Source of the DNA: Mycobacterium sp. E796
GTDB lineage: Bacteria > Actinomycetota > Actinomycetes > Mycobacteriales > Mycobacteriaceae
Direction of reading: 5' to 3'
DNA: 64,000 bases
Assembly: GCF_001672815.1 (NCBI RefSeq)
Contig: NZ_LZKK01000325.1
Coordinates: 62,001 to 126,000, forward strand
Part shown: positions 8,556 through 15,778 of the stretch, piece by piece
Layout: the number at the start of each line of letters is the position of its first letter
Numbering within the stretch: the first letter of the stretch is position 1
Notes under the pieces: model-generated
What the model saw: only the letters and a program-made list of their open reading frames with translations
What the model was told of the DNA's origin: nothing
Databases searched by the model: none
Program-made: the position numbers and the translations under genes

Positions 8556-9823
8556 GCGAGGTCAACGAACTCGATCAGTACCGCGCCGCGATGCGAGAGT
8601 GGTTGTCGGCGAATCTCTCGCGACGCACGGCCGAATCCGACGGAGGGATCCCGAACGAGGTGACCGCCGAGGAAGTCGCCGCTGGCCGAACCCTGCAAAA
8701 AAGGGTGTACGACGCGGGTTATCTGGGCATCAACATCCCGTCCGAGTATGGCGGTCAGGGGCTAGGCGACGCTCATCAACAGATATGGGTTGACGAGTCC
8801 GCCGGCTATGACGTGCCACTGCCGGCCGGTATCGCCTCGATCGTCACAATGCGGGTCGTCCTGCCGACGCTGCTGCACAATGCCACCGAGGAACAAAAGC
8901 GCGAGTGGACACCGCGCATCCTGCGCGGTGAGGACATCTGGGTTCAGTTGTTGTCCGAGCCAGACGCGGGGTCCGACCTTGCCGGAATTCGCACCCAGGC
9001 CCGTCGCGACGGCGACAAGTGGGTCCTGCAGGGCACTAAACTCTGGTCCTCTGGCGCAGTCCACGCCGACTACGGGATCTGTTTGGCGCGCACGGACCCG
9101 AATGTGCCTAAACATCGCGGGCTCACCTGGTTCAAGGTGCCGTTGCATGATGAGCGCGTCACGGTGCGTCCAGTCCGTCAGGTCAACGGCAGCGAGGAGT
9201 TCTGTGAAGAGTTCCTCGACGATGTCGTGGTCGGCGACGACATGATCATCGGGTCGGTGAACGACGGCTGGAAGGTCGCAAACTCGATGCTCATGTTCGA
9301 ACGCGGAGCCGGACACATCGACCTGTCCCGCTCTACCCCGGAGTCCCGCAACAAGCAGGCTTCCGATCTCATCGAGTTGGCGCTGACCAGCGCTCCGTCC
9401 GGCAGCGAAACGGCTCGCGGGCGCAGGATTGGTCCGATAATCGCAGCCCAGCGCAGCAAAGACTGGGTTCACGAAGCGCTCACACGTCGCGTTACGGCTC
9501 GCCTCATGCGGGGATCGGCCAACCCCGCCACGTCTGCGCTGATCAAGCTGTCGATTGGCACCCGCGGGCCTGACCGCGCCATTGCCGGCATGCAGATCGC
9601 CGGGCGCAATGCCATCGCCTGGCGCGGGGCCGGTTCGCCAGGCGAGAAGGCCGCCAACAACTATGTCTACGGGCGACAGTTTGCAATTGCGGGCGGCAGC
9701 AACCAGATCCAGCGCAACATCATCAGCGAACGCGTTCTTGGCCTGCCCCGCGAGCCGAGCTACGACAACGAAAAGCCGTTCAAGGACGTCATCCGCGACG
9801 CCCGAAAGTGGACGGCCGGCTGA
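8552..9823 (+). CDS. Acyl-CoA dehydrogenase, large subunit-like partner
   Basis: A 423-residue acyl-CoA dehydrogenase. The GTG at 8552 overlaps the preceding stop and has GAGGTG eight bases upstream. Recognisable blocks are YGGQGLGDAH, LLSEPDAGSDLAGIRT (FAD and substrate contact), GTKLWSSGA and the C-terminal IAGGSNQIQRNIISERVLG. It is longer than its partner by a central insertion near the residues that precede ARGRRIGPIIAAQRSKDW. Together with the upstream gene it probably forms a heteromeric dehydrogenase for a bulky acyl-CoA. Confidence 0.9.
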   Translation: MSEVNELDQYRAAMREWLSANLSRRTAESDGGIPNEVTAEEVAAGRTLQKRVYDAGYLGINIPSEYGGQGLGDAHQQIWVDESAGYDVPLPAGIASIVTMRVVLPTLLHNATEEQKREWTPRILRGEDIWVQLLSEPDAGSDLAGIRTQARRDGDKWVLQGTKLWSSGAVHADYGICLARTDPNVPKHRGLTWFKVPLHDERVTVRPVRQVNGSEEFCEEFLDDVVVGDDMIIGSVNDGWKVANSMLMFERGAGHIDLSRSTPESRNKQASDLIELALTSAPSGSETARGRRIGPIIAAQRSKDWVHEALTRRVTARLMRGSANPATSALIKLSIGTRGPDRAIAGMQIAGRNAIAWRGAGSPGEKAANNYVYGRQFAIAGGSNQIQRNIISERVLGLPREPSYDNEKPFKDVIRDARKWTAG

Positions 9824-9824
9824 C

Positions 9825-10043
9825 ATGACCGGCAGAGGCGCGCAGACTCCGCCACTCGCGACCGCCTTTCTTAAGTTCATTGGGAAAGTCGCCGCGACGC
9901 CTGCCGCGGAGGGAACGCTCATGCCCCGGCGGATATGGATTGTGGCCGGTGACCGAGCGGAAAAGATTAAGCCGATGGTGCCGCGAACCCCAGGCCTCAT
10001 ACTGAATATCGAACCGAAGCCCCCGAGGAACAGAACTCCATGA
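9825..10043 (+). CDS. Possible small protein between the dehydrogenase and a secreted protein
   Basis: A 72-codon frame starts with ATG two bases after the dehydrogenase stop and ends in an ATGA overlap with the next gene at 10040. That tight packing looks operon-like, but the sequence (basic, Pro-rich, ending PKPPRNRTP) matches nothing I know and has no clear ribosome site. If it is not real, these 216 bases are a non-coding spacer. Confidence 0.3.
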   Translation: MTGRGAQTPPLATAFLKFIGKVAATPAAEGTLMPRRIWIVAGDRAEKIKPMVPRTPGLILNIEPKPPRNRTP

Positions 10044-10462
10044 TTCGCGGCTTGAGAGTGGTGATCGCGCTGCTCACGGGCTGCTCGGCGGCGCTGGGAG
10101 CTCCTGCGACGGCTCGCGCCGATGACTCAGTGACGTACGAGGTACTGTCGCAGTCCCCCTCACTCACCGCGGTGGACGCCGAGTACACCGACGGCGTGGG
10201 CCAAGTCGCTGTGCAGAATATTCCGCTGCCGTGGCGAATGAACGCGGCAGTGCCTGACGCTTACAGCGCCGACACCACGATTCGCGTGACGTGGCCATCG
10301 CCAGTGCGCTACAAGTGGGTGATCGTCCGAATCTTCACCCGTGGAAGCATGCTCTGCGAAGCCATTGCCGATAAGGGCGAAACAACTTGCACGGGTAGGA
10401 AATATTACAAAGGTGAGATCCCCAGGTGGATGCCGCCCATGTCTCCGCCCGGCGCGAGCTGA
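10040..10462 (+). CDS. Secreted soluble MmpS-like protein (paralogue of the gene at 774)
   Basis: A 140-residue protein with an N-terminal signal peptide (LRVVIALLTGCSAALGAPATARA) and then DDSVTYEV, NIPLPWRMN and WVIVRIFTRG, the MmpS extracellular order. Two Cys near the C-terminus match the pair in the paralogue. The tail after the domain is Pro- and Met-rich. A Cys inside the signal peptide (GCSAA) could be read as a lipobox, but the context is poor. No MmpL exporter is present in the window. A lipid-handling role outside the membrane is inferred. Confidence 0.72.
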   Translation: MIRGLRVVIALLTGCSAALGAPATARADDSVTYEVLSQSPSLTAVDAEYTDGVGQVAVQNIPLPWRMNAAVPDAYSADTTIRVTWPSPVRYKWVIVRIFTRGSMLCEAIADKGETTCTGRKYYKGEIPRWMPPMSPPGAS

Positions 10463-10501
10463 GCGTCGCAACCCCGGTCACTCCTACTGCAGGCGGATGA
10501 T

Positions 10502-10903
10502 ATGAGAAAGCGATTCGTATGCCGCTCGATGAGCGTAATTGCTGTCGCCGGGGTTATGGCCGGGGTCCTGCTTTCATTCAATCCCGCCACGGCGCCAGCC
10601 GCGCCATGTGATGGAGCGAGCTGTGTCGAACACCTGAGGACCGATGCAGTCGCAGGTGCGGAGTGCCAAGCGAGCAGGCTCTATGCCTTCGGGCTCGACG
10701 CGAGCGGAAATACTTTTATCTGCTACGCCACCTACCGCAACCCGACAACGGCGAAGTGGGTGCCGGTTCCCGGCATCGTCGGGGTGCGAGATTTCGGGGC
10801 CCTCTGTTCCGGGGGAGGGGTGGCCCAATCGCTTGACGGCATACCGATGGTATGCAGAGACGGCGTATGGGACCGGTACACGCCCGCCCTTCCGGTGTCG
10901 TGA
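10502..10903 (+). CDS. Secreted hypothetical protein
   Basis: This 133-residue protein starts at ATG 10502. Residues 1-35 form a signal peptide with a basic start (MRKRF) and a hydrophobic stretch (VIAVAGVMAGVLLSF) ending near PAAP. The mature part has six Cys in a compact domain, suggesting disulfides. Motifs such as YAFGLDASGNTFICY and PMVCRDGVW recall small mycobacterial exported proteins of unknown role. It follows the MmpS-like gene by 39 bases and may be co-transcribed with it. Confidence 0.75.
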   Translation: MRKRFVCRSMSVIAVAGVMAGVLLSFNPATAPAAPCDGASCVEHLRTDAVAGAECQASRLYAFGLDASGNTFICYATYRNPTTAKWVPVPGIVGVRDFGALCSGGGVAQSLDGIPMVCRDGVWDRYTPALPVS

Positions 10904-11016
10904 GCAAACGGTCAACAATGGGTGCAGTTCCCTCGCCCTGACTTAGTTATGTAGATTTGAAAATCCGGCCGATCCGTGGCCGCCTCAGCGAAACCATGCA
11001 ACAGGAGGGTGCAATC

Positions 11017-11442
11017 GTGAGCGATCAAGTGCTCTATCCGCCCATGCCCAAGCCCGACAGCGTGACCGAATTCTTCTGGAGCGGCGTGGATCGCCACGAA
11101 CTGCTGATCCTGCGTTGTCAGGCATGCGCGACATATCTGCACCCGCCCAAGGAGGTCTGCCGAAGCTGCCTGAGCACAAAACTGGAACCCGAGCGCGTGT
11201 CGGGCAACGCCACGCTCGTCACCTGGACGGAACCCCGCAAGGCGTATGACCCATACTTCGCGGCCCACCAACCGTACATCTTCGCCACTGTCAACCTCGT
11301 TGAGCAAGAACCGCTGCGATTCGCGACCAACCTCGTCGACTGCACTGGAGACGAACTCCGGATCGGGCAACCACTGGCCGTGACATTCCGTGAAGTCGCA
11401 CCGGGCTGCACGCTGCCACTGTTCGAGGTCGTCGCGCGATGA
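11017..11442 (+). CDS. DUF35 / OB-fold protein with zinc ribbon
   Basis: A 141-residue protein starting at GTG 11017, seven bases after AGGAGGG (11003-11009). The in-frame ATGs at 10957 and 10996 lack this spacing. A rubredoxin-like zinc ribbon (LRCQACATYLHPP, then VCRSCLS) is followed by the OB-fold (residues 65-135). Such proteins pair with thiolase-like proteins; ChsH2 with Ltp2 is the known case, forming a retro-aldolase on steroid side-chain CoA esters. The stop overlaps the ATG of the thiolase-like gene, which supports a complex. Confidence 0.88.
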   Translation: MSDQVLYPPMPKPDSVTEFFWSGVDRHELLILRCQACATYLHPPKEVCRSCLSTKLEPERVSGNATLVTWTEPRKAYDPYFAAHQPYIFATVNLVEQEPLRFATNLVDCTGDELRIGQPLAVTFREVAPGCTLPLFEVVAR

Positions 11443-12605
11443 GCACCATGCAACATCGCGTGGCGGTCGCCGGCGTCGGGTATTCCGAAACCGGTCGTAT
11501 GCTTCCGTTCTCGGACGATCAACTCGTGACACAAGCCGTCACGGCCGCACTTGACGACGCGGGTTTGAAGCGGGGCGACATCGATGGGATCTCGACAACC
11601 GGCGGTGTTTCAATGTCGATCGGATCCCTGCTTGGCATCTTGCCGCTCAATTGGTTTTTCACCTCCAGCCTCTACGGACCGTCATTCGCCGAGACGGCGG
11701 TGATGGCCATGGGCGCAATCGCTTCCGGCTCGTGCCATACCGCTCTGGCCCTGCGTGTCATTCGTCAGCCACGCGCCGGGGACCATCCGATAGCCGCGAT
11801 CACGGCGGGCGGCCCCGCCGACGGTCCTACCCGCGTCGGCGGCCAACAACAGTGGACCGCGCCGTTCGGTGGTAGCCTTCCGGCGGCGTTCATCGGGGGC
11901 CTGCAAATGCAGCGATATATGAGCGAATTCGGCGCCACGGAAGACGATTTCGCCCGGCACGCCGTCGTCCAGCGCAGCCACGCGATGCGAAACCCCGAAG
12001 CGCTGTTCAGCGAGCCGCTTGACGCCGACGAGTATCTGGCGTCCCGCTACGTCAGCAAACCGGTGCGACTCCTCGATTGCGACTACCCGGTGGATTCCGC
12101 ATCCGCGGTCATATTCACCACTCCCGAGCGCGCCAGACAATGCAGTAAGCCCGCCGTCCTGGTCGACTCGTGGGCGATGTCCGCCGTAGCCGACATCGAC
12201 ATGGCACTGCTCGACGACTTCACTTCGAATGCGATCGGTCATTGCAGTGAAACCCTATGGTCCCGAACTGATCTGCGGCCCGCGGACGTCGACTGCGCTG
12301 GACTGTACGACGGCTTTTCGATCATCACGTTCGAATGGCTTGAGGCTCTTGGGTTCTGTGGCCGGGGAGAGGCGCCACAGTTCATCAACGATGGACACAC
12401 CGGGCCCGGCGGATCACTCCCTACCAACACAGATGGCGGCGCCTGCAACGTCGGCCGTCGCCACGGGGCCAACTTCTGCATCGAATCGGTCAGGCAACTT
12501 CGTGGTGAGTGCGGTGAGCGACAAGTGCCCGGAGCCGAAGTCGCCGTCTGGTCGAATGCCACCGGTTCATTCGCGGGTGCCTCGATCCTCACTGTTGATC
12601 GATGA
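11439..12605 (+). CDS. Thiolase-like protein, probable acyl-CoA retro-aldolase subunit
   Basis: This 388-residue protein has the SCP-x/lipid-transfer thiolase fold: VAGVGYSETGR at the start, LYDGFSIITFEWLEALGFCGRG in the second half, and GGSLPTNTDGGAC plus ESVRQLRG near the end. The position where thiolases have their nucleophilic Cys reads SSLYGPSFAETAVMA, with no Cys, so Claisen thiolysis is unlikely. Loss of that Cys and pairing with a DUF35 protein are features of Ltp2-type aldolases. Its ATG overlaps the DUF35 stop (ATGA). The substrate is unknown. Confidence 0.85.
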   Translation: MSTMQHRVAVAGVGYSETGRMLPFSDDQLVTQAVTAALDDAGLKRGDIDGISTTGGVSMSIGSLLGILPLNWFFTSSLYGPSFAETAVMAMGAIASGSCHTALALRVIRQPRAGDHPIAAITAGGPADGPTRVGGQQQWTAPFGGSLPAAFIGGLQMQRYMSEFGATEDDFARHAVVQRSHAMRNPEALFSEPLDADEYLASRYVSKPVRLLDCDYPVDSASAVIFTTPERARQCSKPAVLVDSWAMSAVADIDMALLDDFTSNAIGHCSETLWSRTDLRPADVDCAGLYDGFSIITFEWLEALGFCGRGEAPQFINDGHTGPGGSLPTNTDGGACNVGRRHGANFCIESVRQLRGECGERQVPGAEVAVWSNATGSFAGASILTVDR

Positions 12606-12704
12606 CGATGCTCAGGCGTCGATCAACGCCGGGATCAGGTGCCCTCGGCCCATCCGAAGAATCCGAGCGCCACGTCGATCTTCTGCTGAGCGGACAATCC
12701 GGAA

Positions 12705-13430
12705 ATGACCGATGACGGGATCGCGGCGCTCGACCAGTCCGCCGGCGGCCAGGCTGACCCCCCGGAGATCCCGGCAGCCACCGTCGTGGTGGCCCGCGAC
12801 GGCGCCGACGACCTTGAGGTGCTCATGCTGCGGCGCGCGAGCACAACGTCCTTCGCCCCAGGTGCCTGGGTATTCCCCGGTGGCCAGGTGGACGTCGCAG
12901 ACGCCGGGGACGACAAGATGACCAGCATCGCCGCCGCCCGCCGTGCGCTAGTCAGGGAAACTCGCGAGGAGACCGGCCTCGAACTCGACGGCGATTCACT
13001 GTCGGTCATATCGCGCTGGATACCAGGTCCCCCGATATCGAAGCGATTCACCACCTGGATCCTGTTCGGCACGGCTTCGGCGGCCGACGTCGTTGTCGAC
13101 GGCAGTGAGATTATCGACCATCGCTGGCTGTCCCCGTCTGTCACGCTCGCCGAACACGGTCGCGGAAAGCTGGTGCTGCTTCCGCCCACCTGGGTGACAC
13201 TTTACGAACTTTCGCGATACCGCAACGTCGCCGAAGCCAGGGCGACGATCGACGCCGCTCCGATCGCGCACTACGACACCCATGTGGCCCGCACAGAGAC
13301 CGGTTACGTCTGCCTATGGCGCGGCGACGAAGGATTTGAGGCAGGCGATCCCGAGCTCGCCGGCACCCGCCACCGGCTCTATGTGGCCGATGACGGGCCT
13401 TGGAGCTACCAGCGCGACGAAGGGGTTTGA
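12705..13430 (+). CDS. Nudix hydrolase
   Basis: A 241-residue protein with the Nudix box in the form seen in NUDT19/NUDT7-like CoA hydrolases: GAWVFPGGQVD, a spacer, then AARRALVRETREETGLEL. The REx2EEx(T)G core holds the metal-binding Glu residues. The insertion between the Gly and the RE segment and the C-terminal extension (residues 150-241) fit the CoA-diphosphatase side of the family. In a cluster full of acyl-CoA enzymes, a CoA or acyl-CoA pyrophosphatase is plausible. It ends about 90 bases before the convergent SDR. Confidence 0.85.
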   Translation: MTDDGIAALDQSAGGQADPPEIPAATVVVARDGADDLEVLMLRRASTTSFAPGAWVFPGGQVDVADAGDDKMTSIAAARRALVRETREETGLELDGDSLSVISRWIPGPPISKRFTTWILFGTASAADVVVDGSEIIDHRWLSPSVTLAEHGRGKLVLLPPTWVTLYELSRYRNVAEARATIDAAPIAHYDTHVARTETGYVCLWRGDEGFEAGDPELAGTRHRLYVADDGPWSYQRDEGV

Positions 13431-13518
13431 CCAATTCGGCCAACGCAAGCGGATTGGGCCGAGGTTGCATCGCGCACTTTCGATGCCGATCGAATTTAGG
13501 GCCCTCAAACGTAGCAAC

Positions 13519-14385
13519 TCATAGTGGAAACTTCGTTCCCGTGAGTTGCTCCGACAACTCCCAGAGCGCAGCAGCGGTCCGGGCATTTCGAGCCGCTGAG
13601 CTGCGGCCGACCGGCTGGCTAGGGCCCAAAATGCCGAATCGGGGACCGATGAACGTGTCGCCCGGCAGATCCTGCGACAGCGCGTACAAAGTCTGCCGAG
13701 CACCGAAATCGGCGCTGGTGGACATCCGCTTAGTGGCCGCAGCCAATACGTCGCCGAGGCGGCGCCCGGAAGTGTTCATCAAGTTGGTTTGCGAGTACCC
13801 GGGGTGGGCCGCGATCGAACGCAGCTGCGAACCTGCGGCTTGGAGTCGGCGTTGCAGTTCGCTCGTGAACAGTAGGTTGGCCAGTTTAGATTGGCCGTAC
13901 GCGAGATAGGCGGCGTACTTCCGTTTCTTCCAGTTGAGGTCATCCAGGGCGATGCCCCCGCGCCAATGAGTGATCGAGGAGACCGTTACCACTCGGTCGG
14001 TGAGTTTCGGCAGCAGCAGGTTGGTTAGCGCGAAATGCCCGAGATGGTTTGTGCCGATATGGCTTTCGAAGCCATCCATCGTCAGCGAGTAGGGGACCGC
14101 CATGATGCCCGCGTTGTTGACCAGGACGTCGACCGCTTCCACACGGTCTGCGAACTTTCGGACCGAGGCCAGGTCCTGGAGATCGAGTTCGCGCACGACG
14201 AGATCGCCCTTCATCTGTTGTGCGGCGGCATTGCCCTTATCTGTATTGCGCACGGCCATAATGACTTTGGCGCCCGCCCGAGCCAATTCGCGAGCCGTCA
14301 CCGCGCCTAGGCCGCTGTTGGCCCCGGTGATGACGACGGTGCGTCCCGCGAATGACGGCAAATCTTCTGCGGTCCAGTTGGTCAT
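13519..14385 (-). CDS. SDR family oxidoreductase, retinol-dehydrogenase-like
   Basis: A 288-residue SDR starting at ATG 14385 (MTNWTAEDLPSFAGRTVVIT); upstream in-frame codons do not look like family sequence. TGANSGLG is the cofactor motif, NNAG is present as LVNNAGIM, and the active site is VSSITHW (Ser) with AYGQSK (YxxxK). AVRNTDKG after the second strand suggests NADP(H). The late PGYSQTNL segment is typical of the retinol dehydrogenase-like mycobacterial group. It is divergent from the amidohydrolase at 14576. Confidence 0.88.
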   Translation of the reverse strand: MTNWTAEDLPSFAGRTVVITGANSGLGAVTARELARAGAKVIMAVRNTDKGNAAAQQMKGDLVVRELDLQDLASVRKFADRVEAVDVLVNNAGIMAVPYSLTMDGFESHIGTNHLGHFALTNLLLPKLTDRVVTVSSITHWRGGIALDDLNWKKRKYAAYLAYGQSKLANLLFTSELQRRLQAAGSQLRSIAAHPGYSQTNLMNTSGRRLGDVLAAATKRMSTSADFGARQTLYALSQDLPGDTFIGPRFGILGPSQPVGRSSAARNARTAAALWELSEQLTGTKFPL

Positions 14386-14502
14386 GGTCCGAGTATTCCC
14401 TTCGGCAGTCTTCGTCCAATTACGGGGCCGTTGATTTCCGGTGGTTTCGATGCTCCGGGCGGAAGTCGTTTGTCTACCGGCGCGGTGATGCTCGGTGCAC
14501 TG

Positions 14503-14531
14503 TTGACATGGTTGGAGCCCAGTGGTAGACA
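14503..14531 (+). promoter_or_regulatory. Promoter for the amidohydrolase operon
   Basis: TTGACA (14503-14508) and TAGACA (14526-14531) are separated by 17 bases, a good sigma-A type arrangement that would start transcription near 14538. The -10 lies inside the left arm of the dyad described in the next entry, so occupancy of the dyad should block this promoter. Confidence 0.55.
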
Positions 14532-14560
14532 CGAATACAGAATCTGTCTGCATGTCTACC
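14524..14560. promoter_or_regulatory. Concentric dyad operator at the amidohydrolase promoter
   Basis: Two inverted repeats share one centre at 14542: outer arms GGTAGACA (14524-14531) and TGTCTACC (14553-14560), inner arms ACAGA and TCTGT (14537-14547). A third copy of the outer arm, TGTCTACC, stands at 14471-14478. The dyad covers the predicted -10 and transcription start. The binding protein is unknown; the TetR gene at 19428 in the same region is a candidate. Confidence 0.55.
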
Positions 14561-14575
14561 GCTTAGGAGCATACG

Positions 14576-15778
14576 GTGCCTTTGCAAGACGATGTACAGA
14601 TCGTGTCGGTCGATGATCACCTGATCGAGCACCCCCGGGTGTGGCAAGATCGCTTGCCATCCAAATACCTGGAGGACGGGCCGCGGATCGTCGAGGACGA
14701 GCAAGGCCACCACCTCTGGGCCTTCGAGGGCGAACTGCACGCGCAGGTCGGCCTGAACGCCGTGGCGGGCCGGCCATACGAGGAATACGGGCTCGAGCCC
14801 ATGAAGTTCCAGGACATGATTCCGGGCTGTTACGACCCGGTGGAACGCGCCAAAGACATGGATCTGGACGGTGTGCAGGCCGCTTTGTGCTTCCCTTCGT
14901 TCCCCGGCTTCTCCGGTTCGACTTTTCACAAAGCCAAGGACAAAGCGCTAGCACTCGAATGCATACGCGCCTGGAACGACTTCTCTCTCGATGAATGGTG
15001 CGCATCAGCGCCGGACCGCTATGTTCCGGTCGTCATGGTGCCGACGTGGGATGTCGACCTGGCTGTCGCCGAGGTGGAACGGACAGCTGCAAAAGGCGCC
15101 CGCACGATCAGTTTCCCGGAAAGCCCGGTCCCCCTGGGCATGCCGTCCCTGCACTCCCGGTACTGGGACCCATTGTGGAGTGTTGCGGAGGCCACGGACA
15201 TGCCGCTGAGCATGCACTTCGGCACTTCGACTTACATGCCGGGATACAGCTTTGGTGCGAGCGGGGTGACGACCGACGACCAAGATCAATACGACCAGCA
15301 CAGCGAGCAGGAGGACATTCCGTTCGCGGTGGCTATTACGCTCTTCGGCACCAATCTGATGTGGACCACCGTCGATCTGCTGCTGTCCGGTGCATTGCAA
15401 CGTCATCCCAACCTGAAGATCTCCCTGGCCGAGGGCGGTATCGGATGGATTCCCTACATCCTCGAGCGCACGGACTACGTGTGGGACCGGCATCGCTGGT
15501 ACCAGAAGATCGACAAGGACACCCGGCCGTCCGATCTCTTCAAGAAGCACTTCTACGGCTGCTTCATCGACGACGAGTTCGGACTGGAGAACCGCGACGC
15601 AATCGGCGTCGACCGGCTGCTGCTCGAAGTGGACTATCCGCATTCGGATTCCAGCTGGCCGAATTCGCGCAAGCGTGCCCAAGAGGTTCTTGTCTCGGTA
15701 GCGGATGGCGATGCACGCAAAATCGCCGAAGATAATGCCAGGCAGCTGTTCTGCTTTCCCCGGTCAGGGTGGAAGTGA
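14576..15778 (+). CDS. Amidohydrolase family 2 protein (ACMSD-like metal-dependent hydrolase/decarboxylase)
   Basis: This 400-residue protein starts at GTG 14576 with TAGGAG five bases ahead. SVDDHLIEHP at residues 10-19 holds the first metal-ligand region of the ACMSD-like group common in mycobacteria. Further ligands are expected at MPLSMHFGTS and in the LLEVDYPHSDSSWP segment, where the Asp-Tyr-Pro-His block is characteristic. It overlaps the CoA-transferase start by ten bases and so is probably co-translated with it. Members decarboxylate or hydrolyse ring-cleavage or side-chain acids; the substrate here is not known. Confidence 0.88.
   Translation: MPLQDDVQIVSVDDHLIEHPRVWQDRLPSKYLEDGPRIVEDEQGHHLWAFEGELHAQVGLNAVAGRPYEEYGLEPMKFQDMIPGCYDPVERAKDMDLDGVQAALCFPSFPGFSGSTFHKAKDKALALECIRAWNDFSLDEWCASAPDRYVPVVMVPTWDVDLAVAEVERTAAKGARTISFPESPVPLGMPSLHSRYWDPLWSVAEATDMPLSMHFGTSTYMPGYSFGASGVTTDDQDQYDQHSEQEDIPFAVAITLFGTNLMWTTVDLLLSGALQRHPNLKISLAEGGIGWIPYILERTDYVWDRHRWYQKIDKDTRPSDLFKKHFYGCFIDDEFGLENRDAIGVDRLLLEVDYPHSDSSWPNSRKRAQEVLVSVADGDARKIAEDNARQLFCFPRSGWK

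Noticed and set aside
8762-10000. Long antisense open frame opposite the large acyl-CoA dehydrogenase subunit
   Set aside because: GC-rich actinobacterial genes often leave an open antisense frame; this one has no domain or start context. The same applies to the antisense frames at 7587-8522 and 32011-33399.
12635-12720. Minus-strand reading ending SAQQKIDVALGFFGWAEG before the Nudix gene
   Set aside because: It reads like a natural C-terminus but the frame upstream overlaps the Nudix gene in antisense and shows no domain, so it is more likely chance.
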